Below are positions 16,387 through 24,852 of a stretch of DNA of 64,000 bases, one piece after another. Position 1 is the stretch's first letter. Every line of letters begins with the position of its first letter. The DNA comes from Lachnospiraceae bacterium (lineage in GTDB: Bacteria > Bacillota > Clostridia > Lachnospirales > Lachnospiraceae), in contig JAEERY010000016.1 in assembly GCA_016286035.1 (NCBI GenBank), positions 1 to 64,000 on the forward strand, written 5' to 3'. The notes under the pieces were generated by a model. The model saw only the letters and a program-made list of their open reading frames with translations. It made no database searches and had not been told where the DNA came from. The position numbers and the translations under genes are program-made.

Positions 16387-16911
16387 TTGAAAGAAAATCA
16401 TATAAGTGCCAGAGCCTTTAAAGGAGAAGAGCCGCAGATCGGATACATGAAAGAGGCGCTGAAATTGGCAAAAAGGGCGGCCAGACTCGGAGAAGTGCCG
16501 ATCGGATGCGTCATAGAGTATAAAGGTGAGATCATAGGCAAGGGCTACAACAGAAGAAAGACAGATAAGAACAGCCTGTCACATGCAGAGATTACTGCCA
16601 TAAAAAGAGCTTCAAAGAAGCTTGGTGACTGGAGGCTTGAAGGATGCACGATGTATGTAACGCTTGAACCGTGCCAGATGTGTTCGGGTGCAATAGTTCA
16701 GGCACGTATACCAAGGGTGGTCATAGGCTGCATGAATCCAAAGGCAGGATGTGCAGGATCGATCATGGATATACTGCATGAGCCTAAGTTTAATCATCAG
16801 GTAGATACGATCTACGGAATGCTCGAGGAAGAGTGCTCCGAAGTGCTCACATCATTTTTTAAAGCAATGAGGGTAAGGCTTAAAACAGAGAAAGATATGG
16901 AGTCACAGTAA
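16387..16911 (+). CDS. tadA: tRNA-specific adenosine deaminase
   Basis: A 174-residue zinc enzyme converting adenosine 34 of tRNA-Arg(ACG) to inosine in the cytoplasm. The chosen start is TTG 16387 with TTAGGAG six bases upstream; an internal ATG at 16447 would remove 20 residues but has a poorer ribosome site. The deaminase motifs are intact: His66-Ala-Glu68 (SHAEITA) and Cys96-Gln-Met-Cys99 (EPCQMCSGA), giving the zinc ligands and proton-shuttle Glu. The N-terminus carries about 20 residues beyond the usual MKEALKLA start. It lies just upstream of the SRP RNA gene, a synteny conserved in Firmicutes. Confidence 0.95.
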   Translation: MKENHISARAFKGEEPQIGYMKEALKLAKRAARLGEVPIGCVIEYKGEIIGKGYNRRKTDKNSLSHAEITAIKRASKKLGDWRLEGCTMYVTLEPCQMCSGAIVQARIPRVVIGCMNPKAGCAGSIMDILHEPKFNHQVDTIYGMLEEECSEVLTSFFKAMRVRLKTEKDMESQ

Positions 16912-16922
16912 AACAGGATATG

Positions 16923-16953
16923 TTTGACATATAAGCTTTTTATGGCTTATACT
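16923..16953 (+). promoter_or_regulatory. Promoter of the SRP RNA gene
   Basis: A perfect TTGACA (16923-16928) and TATACT (16948-16953) are spaced by 19 bp, with the -10 box ending seven bases before the predicted RNA 5' end. The spacing is longer than optimal. Confidence 0.6.
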
Positions 16954-16960
16954 GATTCAG

Positions 16961-17154
16961 CAGTCCTGTATACAGGGAGCTTGCATAGCAGCCCTTCTTC
17001 GGCGGTGTTGAAGTTTGGGTCTTGCGCAATAGGAATCTACGAATCTGGTCAGGGCAGGAATGCAGCAGCCATAAGAAGAATCTCCTATGTGCCGCAAGGG
17101 TGCCTGGCGGAGTCGTCAGGGAGGTAACGTGTGCAAGTTCCCTATGTACAGGAT
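16961..17154 (+). ncRNA. ffs: Signal recognition particle RNA, Gram-positive type with Alu domain
   Basis: About 190 nt. The conserved S-domain loop is clear: GGTCAGGGCAGGAATGCAGC at about 17047-17066, then GCCGCAAGGGTGCCTGGC near 17092-17110, matching the SRP54-binding hairpin. The 5' part (GGGAGCTTGCATAGCAGCCC) and the 3' part (GTCAGGGAGGTAACG) resemble the Alu domain of clostridial SRP RNAs. The ends pair (TCCTGTA at the 5' end with TACAGGA at 17147-17153), which sets the approximate boundaries. It forms the RNA scaffold that, with Ffh, targets membrane and secreted proteins. It is placed between tadA and, unusually, a GH3 gene. Exact ends are estimated. Confidence 0.88.
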
Positions 17155-17206
17155 TTTGTTATATGGCAAAGGGTAAAAAGCAAAAACTAAAATTGGAGGA
17201 CCGGTT

Positions 17207-20029
17207 ATGAAATACACATTGGATTGGAAAGAATATGCGACAAAGGCAAGACAGGCAGTTGCTGAAGGCTGTGTGCTTTTGAAGAATGATAATGCCGCAC
17301 TTCCCGTCAAAGAAGGGTCTAAAGTAGCTCTTTTTGGTCGTATACAGTTTGACTATTACAAGAGCGGTACCGGTTCGGGCGGAATGGTTAATGCTCCGTA
17401 TGTCGTTTCGATCCTGGATGCACTTAAAGAAGAGAACATTGAGCTTAACGATGAGCTTCTTAAAGAGTATGAGTCATGGGTAGAAAAACATCCTTATAAC
17501 AAAGGAAAAGGATGGGCTGCTGAACCATGGTGTCAGCAGGAGATGGAACTGTCCGATGAGACAGTAAATAAAGCTGCTTCAACAAGCCAAAAGGCTGTCA
17601 TAATCATAGGAAGGACAGCAGGCGAGGACCAGGACAACACTCCGACAGAAGGCAGTTATCTTCTTACATCCGAAGAAAGAGATATGATAAAAAAAGTCTG
17701 CAGTGCTTTCAAGGAGACCATTGTAGTCTTAAATGTCGGCAATATCATAGACATGAAGTGGGTTGATGAATTTAATCCTTCAGCTGTTCTTTATACATGG
17801 CAGGGCGGTTCAGAAGGCGGACACGGTGTTGCCGATGTACTCATGGGAAGAGTTAATCCCTGCGGTAAGCTTGCGGATACCATTGCATATGACTGCAAGG
17901 ATTATCCGTCTACCGCGAATTTTAACAAGGATAAGGATAAGATAGACAGAGATACGACCGGTCTGTTTAAGCGTGCGGGCAAGGTTGAGATAGAAGATGT
18001 AGATGTCTATGAAGAGGATATCTACGTCGGTTACAGATATTTTGAGACCGCTGCAAAGGATAGAGTAATGTATCCTTTTGGTTTTGGAATGTCATATACT
18101 TCATTTGATATTGATGCAACCTTCTCTCTTGGTGAAGAAGATAAGGTAGTGATCAATGCTACGGTTACCAATACAGGAAACACTGAAGGTAAAGAAGTTG
18201 TTCAGATATATTGTGAACCGCCACAGGGAAAGCTTCTTAAACCTGTAAGGAACCTGGTCGGATTTGATAAGACGGATATAATTAAGCCCGGAAAGAAGCA
18301 GCAGCTTACATGGACTCTTGATATGTCGGATATGGCTTCATATGATGACGGAGGTTATACCGGACATAAGAATTGCTATGTTCTTGAAGCCGGTGAATAT
18401 GTCTTTTATGCAGGTTCTGATGTGAGAAAAGCTGTTAAGATAGGAAGCTTTGATCTTGCTGATACCATTGTTGTTGAAAAGCTGAGTGAAGCACTTGCAC
18501 CGGTAAAAGAATTTGACAGACTTGTGATACGAACGGATGCGGGAAAAGCTGTGGAGGAGAAACAGCCTGTTCCCACAAGAACTATCGATATTAAAGCCAG
18601 AATAGAAAATAACTGTCCCGCAAGCAGAGAATGCACTGGCGACAAAGGTTACAAGTTTGCCGATGTTATGAATGGACAGGTAACGATCGAGGAATTCATA
18701 GATCAGATGACAGACCTTGACCTCATACATATGTCAAGAGGAGAGGGAATGTCCTCAAATAAGGTAACTCCGGGTATTGCAGGTTCTTACGGCGGAGTGA
18801 CAAAAAGACTAAATGAGCATTTCGGTATGCCTGTAGCAGGTCTTTCAGACGGTCCGAGCGGTATAAGGATGGACTGCGGATCTGAAGCATTTGCTATGCC
18901 AAACGGAACAGCCCTTGCATGTTCGTTCAATAAAAAACTAGTAGAAGAGCTTTACGGTCATGCAGCCGAGGAGATGAGATTTAACAAGATCGATTCCTTG
19001 CTGGGACCCGGTATTAATATACACAGAAATCCGCTTAACGGCAGAAACTTCGAGTATTTCTCTGAAGATCCTTATCTGACAGGAAAGATGACGGTGGCTG
19101 TTCTTAAAGGTCTTCATTCCAAAGGTGTGACCGGTACGATAAAGCATTTCGCTGCAAATAACAGAGAGTTCGACAGGAATTTCTTAAATTCGATAGTATC
19201 ACAGAGAGCCTTAAGAGAGATATATCTGAAAGCTTTCGAAATGGCTGTAAAAGAGGCAGGTGCTTACAATATCATGAGCACTTACGGTCTCATTAACGGA
19301 ACATATACGGCCGGAAACTACGATCTTAATACGACCATACTCCGTGATGAATGGGGATTTGACGGTATAGTCATGACAGACTGGTGGGCAAGGATAGGTG
19401 ATGATGGCGAGGACGGAACTATTGAGAAGACCGGATTCATGATAAGAGCCCAGAATGATGTTTATGAAGTAACGGCCGATTCAGAGTCAAATGCAAATAA
19501 TGATGATTCGGAAGAGATGCTCAAAAAGGGTGTGATCACAAGAGGTGATCTTTTAAGGAATGCCAGAAATATTGTCAGCAGCCTTATGAAGACTCCCGTT
19601 GCGGACAGGATTGTCAACGGCGAAGATGATATAACACAGCTTAACAGGCCTAAATCTTCAAGACCTGCTCCTAAGATCATGCCTGCAAAGGAATATACAG
19701 GAGGAGTCTTAAAACTGGACGTATCTCAGATCGATACGACAGCGGGACATGTGAACCAGTTCCCGATAAGGATTGACGGAAAAGGCAAATATGTGATGAA
19801 TATGAAGATCAAGTCTGATCTTAGTGAGCTTTCTCAGACTTCGATGAGCATATCCATCAACAATCTGTTTCTTACTACTCTTACCATTCACGGAACAAAC
19901 GGCGAGTGGATCGAAAAAGAGGTTGAGTTTGAAGTCTTTGTATCGATAGATAACTATCTGGATCTTGCATTTGCACAGACAGGTATAGATGTTGACAGCA
20001 TAACAGTGACACTTAAATATATGTATTGA
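17207..20029 (+). CDS. Family GH3 beta-glycosidase with swapped domain order
   Basis: A 940-residue cytoplasmic glycosidase (no signal peptide) with TTGGAGG before the ATG. The usual GH3 order is reversed. Residues 1 to about 310 are the (alpha/beta)6 sandwich normally at the C-terminus (GCVLLKNDNAALPV, VLYTWQGGSEGGHGVADVLMG). About 310-420 is a fibronectin III-like domain (VVQIYCEPP, LEAGEYVFYAGSD). About 480-790 is the TIM-like barrel normally at the N-terminus (LSDGPSGIRMD, GPGINIHRNPLNGRNFEYFSEDP, KHFAANNRE). The nucleophile is Asp725 in GIVMTDWW. An extra domain ends the chain. This order is known for Butyrivibrio and Ruminococcus beta-glucosidases. The substrate may be cellobiose, xylobiose or an aryl glycoside. 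Confidence 0.93.
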   Translation: MKYTLDWKEYATKARQAVAEGCVLLKNDNAALPVKEGSKVALFGRIQFDYYKSGTGSGGMVNAPYVVSILDALKEENIELNDELLKEYESWVEKHPYNKGKGWAAEPWCQQEMELSDETVNKAASTSQKAVIIIGRTAGEDQDNTPTEGSYLLTSEERDMIKKVCSAFKETIVVLNVGNIIDMKWVDEFNPSAVLYTWQGGSEGGHGVADVLMGRVNPCGKLADTIAYDCKDYPSTANFNKDKDKIDRDTTGLFKRAGKVEIEDVDVYEEDIYVGYRYFETAAKDRVMYPFGFGMSYTSFDIDATFSLGEEDKVVINATVTNTGNTEGKEVVQIYCEPPQGKLLKPVRNLVGFDKTDIIKPGKKQQLTWTLDMSDMASYDDGGYTGHKNCYVLEAGEYVFYAGSDVRKAVKIGSFDLADTIVVEKLSEALAPVKEFDRLVIRTDAGKAVEEKQPVPTRTIDIKARIENNCPASRECTGDKGYKFADVMNGQVTIEEFIDQMTDLDLIHMSRGEGMSSNKVTPGIAGSYGGVTKRLNEHFGMPVAGLSDGPSGIRMDCGSEAFAMPNGTALACSFNKKLVEELYGHAAEEMRFNKIDSLLGPGINIHRNPLNGRNFEYFSEDPYLTGKMTVAVLKGLHSKGVTGTIKHFAANNREFDRNFLNSIVSQRALREIYLKAFEMAVKEAGAYNIMSTYGLINGTYTAGNYDLNTTILRDEWGFDGIVMTDWWARIGDDGEDGTIEKTGFMIRAQNDVYEVTADSESNANNDDSEEMLKKGVITRGDLLRNARNIVSSLMKTPVADRIVNGEDDITQLNRPKSSRPAPKIMPAKEYTGGVLKLDVSQIDTTAGHVNQFPIRIDGKGKYVMNMKIKSDLSELSQTSMSISINNLFLTTLTIHGTNGEWIEKEVEFEVFVSIDNYLDLAFAQTGIDVDSITVTLKYMY

Positions 20030-20033
20030 TAAA

Positions 20034-20060
20034 GAAGGGAAGCAATTTGCTTCCCTTTAC
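20034..20060. terminator. Hairpin between the convergent GH3 and flavin reductase genes
   Basis: A perfect 10-bp stem AAGGGAAGCA / TGCTTCCCTT with loop ATT. Short T-rich flanks on both strands suggest a bidirectional terminator, although neither run is long. Confidence 0.65.
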
Positions 20061-20069
20061 TTCTGCATG

Positions 20070-20630
20070 TTATTTCTTTACCGAGTAGCCGAATTTACCG
20101 AGTTTATCTCCGAGTAAGAAATATTCACCGTGTGAATAAGCCACAAGGCCGGTTGAGTTGAGTTCAAACTTTCCGCTCTCATCCATATATCTGTCATCAA
20201 CCGTTACACCCACCACCTCAGCAATGAACATATCGTGACTTCCAAGCTCCTTTATCTCTTTAACCTTGCAGGCAAGACTTAAGGGACTTTCCGCGATCGC
20301 AGGTGCATCAACACCTTCTATATTTACGGTAGTAAGATTCATCTTGGCAAACTTATCTATGTCCCTTCCTGATTTTACACCGCAGTAATCCGTAGCATAA
20401 ACAAGATCCTGCGTTACAAGGTTTATAACGAATTCACCCGTGTTTTTTATGATGGCATGGGAATATCTTTCTTTTCTTACAGATATTGATACCATGACAG
20501 GATCCGAACAAATTGTTCCTGCCCAGGCTACAGTTATGATATTGGGCTTTTTTCCTTCTTCTTTACAGCTGACCATGACTACAGGCAGCGGATAAAGCAT
20601 ATTTCCGGGTTTCCAACTGAGTTTTGACAT
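20070..20630 (-). CDS. Flavin reductase-like FMN-binding protein
   Basis: A 186-residue cytoplasmic protein of the flavin reductase split-barrel family. The hallmark N-terminus (LYPLPVVMVSCKEEGKKPNIITVAWAG) and the segment DPVMVSISVRKERYSHAIIKNTGEFVIN correspond to the FMN/phosphate-binding strands. Homologues in anaerobes reduce flavins or act as flavoredoxin-type electron carriers. It is separated by 32 bp from the upstream Gx transporter gene on the same strand and is likely the last gene of that unit. Confidence 0.88.
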   Translation of the reverse strand: MSKLSWKPGNMLYPLPVVMVSCKEEGKKPNIITVAWAGTICSDPVMVSISVRKERYSHAIIKNTGEFVINLVTQDLVYATDYCGVKSGRDIDKFAKMNLTTVNIEGVDAPAIAESPLSLACKVKEIKELGSHDMFIAEVVGVTVDDRYMDESGKFELNSTGLVAYSHGEYFLLGDKLGKFGYSVKK

Positions 20631-20662
20631 GTCTAATATCTCCTTTGCAAAAGATTTCTATT

Positions 20663-21181
20663 TTAAAGATGTGAATGAACTGTCCGACCGATAATTCCGA
20701 TAAGACAGCCGGTAGCGGTTCCCAATAAAACAAGGTAAGGCAGATAAACCGTCGGAGCGAGACTCTCAACAACAAAGCAGGCAACGGCAAGCTGGCCCAT
20801 ATTGTGGGAGACACCGCCCAGGATGCTGACTCCCAAAGGCGAGAGTATTTTTGTTTTTTTGGCGAAAAGCATTATCACAAAACTTAGGATACCTCCCGAC
20901 AGGCTGTATATTATCGTGGAAAAGCTGCCAAACAGAAATCCCGACAGAACAATACGGGATAACATGATCAAAAAAACCTGTCCCGGTGACAAAAAGAAAA
21001 GTCCTGTCAGAGTCACGAGATTTGCAAGACCGAGTTTTGCTCCTGGTATGGGAATCACAAACGGTATCAGGGATTCTATGTAACTGAATATAAGAGAAAC
21101 GGCAACAAGAAATCCTGAAAGGGCAACATATCCTGCAGGGCTTTTGGGTCTGATGATATCATTGTGAGATCGCATCGACAT
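20663..21181 (-). CDS. Gx transporter family protein (heptaprenyl diphosphate synthase component I-like)
   Basis: A 172-residue integral membrane protein with five or six hydrophobic segments, similar in size and pattern to ECF transporter S components (LVAVSLIFSYIESLIPFVIPIPGAKLGLANLVTL). Proteins of this family (PF07456) were named after a heptaprenyl diphosphate synthase subunit, but the membrane topology and gene context favour a transporter. The start at 21181 follows AAAGGAGG and overlaps the end of the NusG-II gene by 23 bases, indicating coupling. The Gx/NusG-II pair is common in Firmicutes and often travels with FMN-transferase and redox genes. Here a flavin reductase follows. Confidence 0.82.
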   Translation of the reverse strand: MSMRSHNDIIRPKSPAGYVALSGFLVAVSLIFSYIESLIPFVIPIPGAKLGLANLVTLTGLFFLSPGQVFLIMLSRIVLSGFLFGSFSTIIYSLSGGILSFVIMLFAKKTKILSPLGVSILGGVSHNMGQLAVACFVVESLAPTVYLPYLVLLGTATGCLIGIIGRTVHSHL

Positions 21182-21554
21182 CGGCCTCCTTTTTGCTGCA
21201 GATTTCTATTACGAGTTTATGCGGAAGACAAACTATTGTTTCCTTGTCATATCCGATAGCCGCATGATTGACGCATATCTGATCCGGACAGTCGGCCGAT
21301 ATAACGCTGATCATGCCATCCGATACATGAATGGAATTTATACCTTTGTCTGTAGAAACAGTGATATCGGTATCAGTATCTAGGTCAAGTCTTGCATATT
21401 CTTCTCCGTTTACGGTTATTAAAGCGTACTCTCCATCAGTCCTGGATGGGTTTTTAAACACAATAAAAAGACATCCCGATATCAAAAGAAATACGATCAG
21501 GATAAAAAGATCGTTCTTAAGTGTTTTATTGTTCTGACCTTCTTTTAAACTCAT
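21159..21554 (-). CDS. NusG domain II-containing membrane-anchored protein
   Basis: A 131-residue protein with one N-terminal membrane helix (LFILIVFLLISGCLFIVF, about residues 15-33) and an extracytoplasmic NusG_II domain (PF07009), typified by ITVNGEEYARLDL, ISADCPDQICVNHAAIG and CLPHKLVIEI. The two cysteines in DCPDQICV are conserved in the family. Despite the name it lacks the transcription-factor NGN domain and is not a transcription factor. It is the first gene of a three-gene minus-strand unit. Confidence 0.85.
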   Translation of the reverse strand: MSLKEGQNNKTLKNDLFILIVFLLISGCLFIVFKNPSRTDGEYALITVNGEEYARLDLDTDTDITVSTDKGINSIHVSDGMISVISADCPDQICVNHAAIGYDKETIVCLPHKLVIEICSKKEADVDAISQ

Positions 21555-21624
21555 GATATCACAGACAACCTTTGATCGACTCTTTATTAGTTAATGTAAT
21601 ATACTATTTAAACTTCAGTCAATG

Positions 21625-21662
21625 CTTTTCACATTAAGGCCTGTATCACAATGTGACAAAAG
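21625..21662. repeat. Imperfect inverted repeat in the divergent intergenic region
   Basis: CTTTTCACATT (21625-21635) and AATGTGACAAAAG (21650-21662) form an inverted repeat with a two-base bulge and a 14-base spacer. It lies between the minus-strand NusG-II gene and the plus-strand ABC exporter, where an operator would be expected. No regulator is assigned. Confidence 0.4.
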
Positions 21663-21767
21663 TCATATCATATTCGTTTCTTTTTTCACTACAAGGTCTT
21701 TAAAGTGACTGATATCATGATTACAGTAAGCAGAATAAAGAGTTGAAAATATATGAAAGGACAGACA

Positions 21768-22544
21768 ATGGAAAACATAAATGCAAATGATAAAGAGATC
21801 ATATTAAAGACAAAAGACTTAACAAAGAAGTATGGAAACAACGTGGTTGTGGACAACCTAAACATTGAGATCAGAAAGGGTGAGGTGTTCGGACTGCTCG
21901 GACCTAACGGTGCCGGCAAGAGCACAACGATGAACATGATATGCAATCTTATTAAGCCGGATCTGGGAAATGTCGAATTCATGGGAAAGGATTTCAGAAA
22001 GAATAAAAAGGAACTGAGTGCCAGACTAGGTTATATTCCTCAGCATCTGGCCATCCACGGGAATCTCAAGGCATGGGAAAATGTTGAGCTTTTCACTTCC
22101 CTGTACGGGATAAAGGGTAATGAACTAAAGTCAAGGATAGACGAATCGCTTGAATACGTTGGACTGATGGAAAGAAGAAATGATTATGCCAAGACATTTT
22201 CAGGCGGAATGAAGAGACGATTAAACATTGCCTGTGCGATAGGACATCATCCGGATCTTCTTATATTTGACGAGCCTACGGTAGGTATCGATCCGCAGTC
22301 AAGGAATTTCATACTGGAAAAGATAAAGGAATCAAACAAAAACGGTACAACGGTCATATATACGAGTCACTACATGGAAGAAGTCGAAGCGATATGTACA
22401 AGGATCGCGATCATGGATAACGGAAAGATAATCGCAAGCGGTACGAGCGAAGAGTTAAAGAAGCTGGTTGTGGAGGATACGTCATCCATTACTTTAGAGG
22501 AAGTATTCCTTACACTTACGGGAAAGAAATTGAGGGATTTGTGA
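21768..22544 (+). CDS. ABC-2 exporter ATPase subunit
   Basis: 258 residues from ATG 21768, which has AAAGGA seven bases upstream; the in-frame ATG at 21753 lacks a ribosome site. It is a complete ATP-binding subunit: Walker A GPNGAGKST, Q-loop YIPQH, signature FSGGMKRR, Walker B LLIFDEPTVG and the H-loop in TSHYMEE. It belongs to the ABC-2 (CcmA/NatA-like) class that powers export of antibiotics, peptides or lipids. It is the first gene of a six-gene block with two permeases and a two-component system, the usual layout for drug or bacteriocin defence modules. Confidence 0.93.
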   Translation: MENINANDKEIILKTKDLTKKYGNNVVVDNLNIEIRKGEVFGLLGPNGAGKSTTMNMICNLIKPDLGNVEFMGKDFRKNKKELSARLGYIPQHLAIHGNLKAWENVELFTSLYGIKGNELKSRIDESLEYVGLMERRNDYAKTFSGGMKRRLNIACAIGHHPDLLIFDEPTVGIDPQSRNFILEKIKESNKNGTTVIYTSHYMEEVEAICTRIAIMDNGKIIASGTSEELKKLVVEDTSSITLEEVFLTLTGKKLRDL

Positions 22545-23605
22545 TGATCAGATATTTGATAAAGAACAATTTCAAGATAATGTTCAGGAACGGAGTTAAT
22601 CTTCTGATATATATAATAGGCCCGATCCTAATATCTGCTGTACTTGCCAGTGCTTTTTCGGCATTGCTTGAAAGCTATGAAAGTGCCGGAGATTTCAAGG
22701 CAGGATACAGCATAGAAGAAGGAAGTGTACTTATCCCGTATATGGATGCACTTAAGGAAGTGGCACAGGACAACGGTATCTATTTTACGGAGTATGAGAC
22801 CGGGACGCCCAAGGAGATCATAGAAGAATATGGTCTGGGCGGCTTTGTGGAGATAAAAGGTGACAGCTACACTGTATATGAATCGGCTGATGAGAAAGTT
22901 AAAGGTTCTACTCTTGAATATCTTATGACAGCATTCTTTAATGCGATAATAAGCGGAGATACAAAAGATATAAAACTGTCAGTCATGTATCCCGATCATG
23001 CTCCGAGTGTGGATTCGACTGACTATTACGGGATCATATATATCGCATACTTCGGATGGCTATCCATCATATGTGCAGCAGGGCTCTTATCAAATGAGAA
23101 GAAAAACAGGATCACGGAAAGGCTGTGTGTATCAGATCTGTCGTCTTTAAAGACATATCTTTCAAGACTGATACCTTTAGTGACATCGGTTCTGATATCA
23201 CTGGGAATATCATCTCTTCTGAATGTTTTTCTGCTTGGAGTACACTGGGGGAATGCAGCACTTTCGGCTTTGATAGTTTTTGTTTCGATACTGGCTGCAT
23301 CGGCATTCGGGCTTATGCTGTTTGAGCTGACACAGAGTATGGTGGCTGCAACATTTATAGCATTCGCGGTGGTATGGACCATGGGTTTTATCGGAGGATC
23401 GTTTGAAACATATATGCTCTCCTCACATCCCGAAGCATTAAAGAATCTGATGCCGATCTACCACGAGAACAGAGCACTTGTAGAACTGTCCGGCATGGGA
23501 CACAGTGATTATGCTGTAGGTGCGATAGTATATGCAGGTGTGCTGGCTGTGATTTTCTCTGTGATAACCGTAGGCAGTGCCGAGATCAAAAGGAGATTAA
23601 GATAA
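22544..23605 (+). CDS. ABC-2 type permease, first subunit
   Basis: 353 residues when started at ATG 22544, whose A is the last base of the ATPase stop codon; a GTG three bases earlier is also possible. There is one N-terminal membrane helix, an extracytoplasmic domain of about 130 residues (SIEEGSVLIPYMDALKEVA region), then five or six helices at the C-terminus ending in a basic tail. This is the ABC-2 membrane domain architecture. It probably pairs as a heterodimer with the next gene product. The substrate is unknown. Confidence 0.88.
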   Translation: MIRYLIKNNFKIMFRNGVNLLIYIIGPILISAVLASAFSALLESYESAGDFKAGYSIEEGSVLIPYMDALKEVAQDNGIYFTEYETGTPKEIIEEYGLGGFVEIKGDSYTVYESADEKVKGSTLEYLMTAFFNAIISGDTKDIKLSVMYPDHAPSVDSTDYYGIIYIAYFGWLSIICAAGLLSNEKKNRITERLCVSDLSSLKTYLSRLIPLVTSVLISLGISSLLNVFLLGVHWGNAALSALIVFVSILAASAFGLMLFELTQSMVAATFIAFAVVWTMGFIGGSFETYMLSSHPEALKNLMPIYHENRALVELSGMGHSDYAVGAIVYAGVLAVIFSVITVGSAEIKRRLR

Positions 23606-24852
23606 TGATAAGTATAATAAAATCAACGATGAAACTTCTGTTTAGAAATGTTGTCTTCTGGATATTTCTGATCTTTACTCCTGTATTGTCAACTCTGGTC
23701 TTAAGACTTGAAGTGGAAAACTTAGGGGCTTACGAAGTGTTAGGCAAGGAGGAGATAATCGAGATCGGAAAAACAGATGAAAAAGTAGCTTACTACGGAG
23801 GTAAAGGAAGATACGTTATCAAAGTTTATGATGCTTCAGACTCTGAATTATCGGAATATATGCTAAACAGCCTTTCTGACAGCGGGATGATCACTGTGGT
23901 CAGGATCAAGACACCGGGTATGACGATAGATCAGGTTGAAAAAGAGATGCACTTTAATGGATATGACGACAGGATGGGCGCGGCTATTTATCTTGATAAG
24001 GATTTTGATGAGGAAATGCTTAACGGTGACAGCAAAAGAGCCATGAGTGTTTATATCCTCTCGGATGATGAAAGATCAAAGATCCTTGAAAATGAGATAA
24101 AGATGTTTATGGGCCGTATAGATATGGCAAAGCAGATGGGGGGACAAAGTGATATCATATCTGTTCTAGATAAGATGAGTGAAAGCATTCCGGACAAAAA
24201 CGTTGTTTTATTGGATGGAAAAAACAACAGGAATCTAACCAATGCCCAGCTTGATCAGAAGGCACTTGTCGGATATGCGTTTGCATTCATGACGTTAGGT
24301 TTTGTATTCGGGGGAGTATTGATAGCATATACGGTAATAAACGAGCAGAAAAACATGGTCCTTACAAGGGTAAAACTGACACAGCTTACCGATAGCAGGT
24401 ATTTTGCGGCCAAGTTTATCTGCGGTGCGATAGTATCGTTTATGATAACGGGAGTGACAAGCATAGCTGCACTTTCAATAGACAGTGACAAGTTGGGAAT
24501 GAGCAGGGGCGGATTCTTTATAATGATCTTCTTTTTAGGACTGATATTCTGCTCGATCAGCCTTATGGTAGGGATCCTGTTTGCGGATGTGATGAGTGCG
24601 ACCGTTTCGGCATTTGTTATCTGGGTTTTGTCATCTTTGCTTTCTGGTTTATACTTCCCGCTTGATTCTGCGAGCAAAGCCATAAAATCGATGTCCTACA
24701 TGATGCCGTCAAAATGGTTTTTGGATGTTACGGAGATGTTAATGGTAAAAGACAGCAATGTGTATTTTATGATATTATGTATTACGGTAGCTTACCTGAT
24801 TGTCACATTGGGTCTGGGTAGCATTGGGGTAAAGATCAAGAAGAATGAGTGA
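23605..24852 (+). CDS. ABC-2 type permease, second subunit
   Basis: A 415-residue membrane protein whose ATG overlaps the preceding stop by one base. It has the same layout as its partner: an N-terminal helix (VVFWIFLIFTPVLSTLVL), an extracytoplasmic domain to about residue 210, then six helices. The segment SATVSAFVIWVLSSLLSGLYFPLDSASKAIKSMSYMMPSKWF is typical of the ABC2_membrane_3 family, where a proline-rich re-entrant segment precedes the last helix. It probably forms the channel together with the first permease. Confidence 0.88.
   Translation: MISIIKSTMKLLFRNVVFWIFLIFTPVLSTLVLRLEVENLGAYEVLGKEEIIEIGKTDEKVAYYGGKGRYVIKVYDASDSELSEYMLNSLSDSGMITVVRIKTPGMTIDQVEKEMHFNGYDDRMGAAIYLDKDFDEEMLNGDSKRAMSVYILSDDERSKILENEIKMFMGRIDMAKQMGGQSDIISVLDKMSESIPDKNVVLLDGKNNRNLTNAQLDQKALVGYAFAFMTLGFVFGGVLIAYTVINEQKNMVLTRVKLTQLTDSRYFAAKFICGAIVSFMITGVTSIAALSIDSDKLGMSRGGFFIMIFFLGLIFCSISLMVGILFADVMSATVSAFVIWVLSSLLSGLYFPLDSASKAIKSMSYMMPSKWFLDVTEMLMVKDSNVYFMILCITVAYLIVTLGLGSIGVKIKKNE

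Noticed and set aside
16924-17310. Short open frames across the SRP RNA
   Set aside because: They coincide with a structured RNA whose conserved loop and paired ends are clear.
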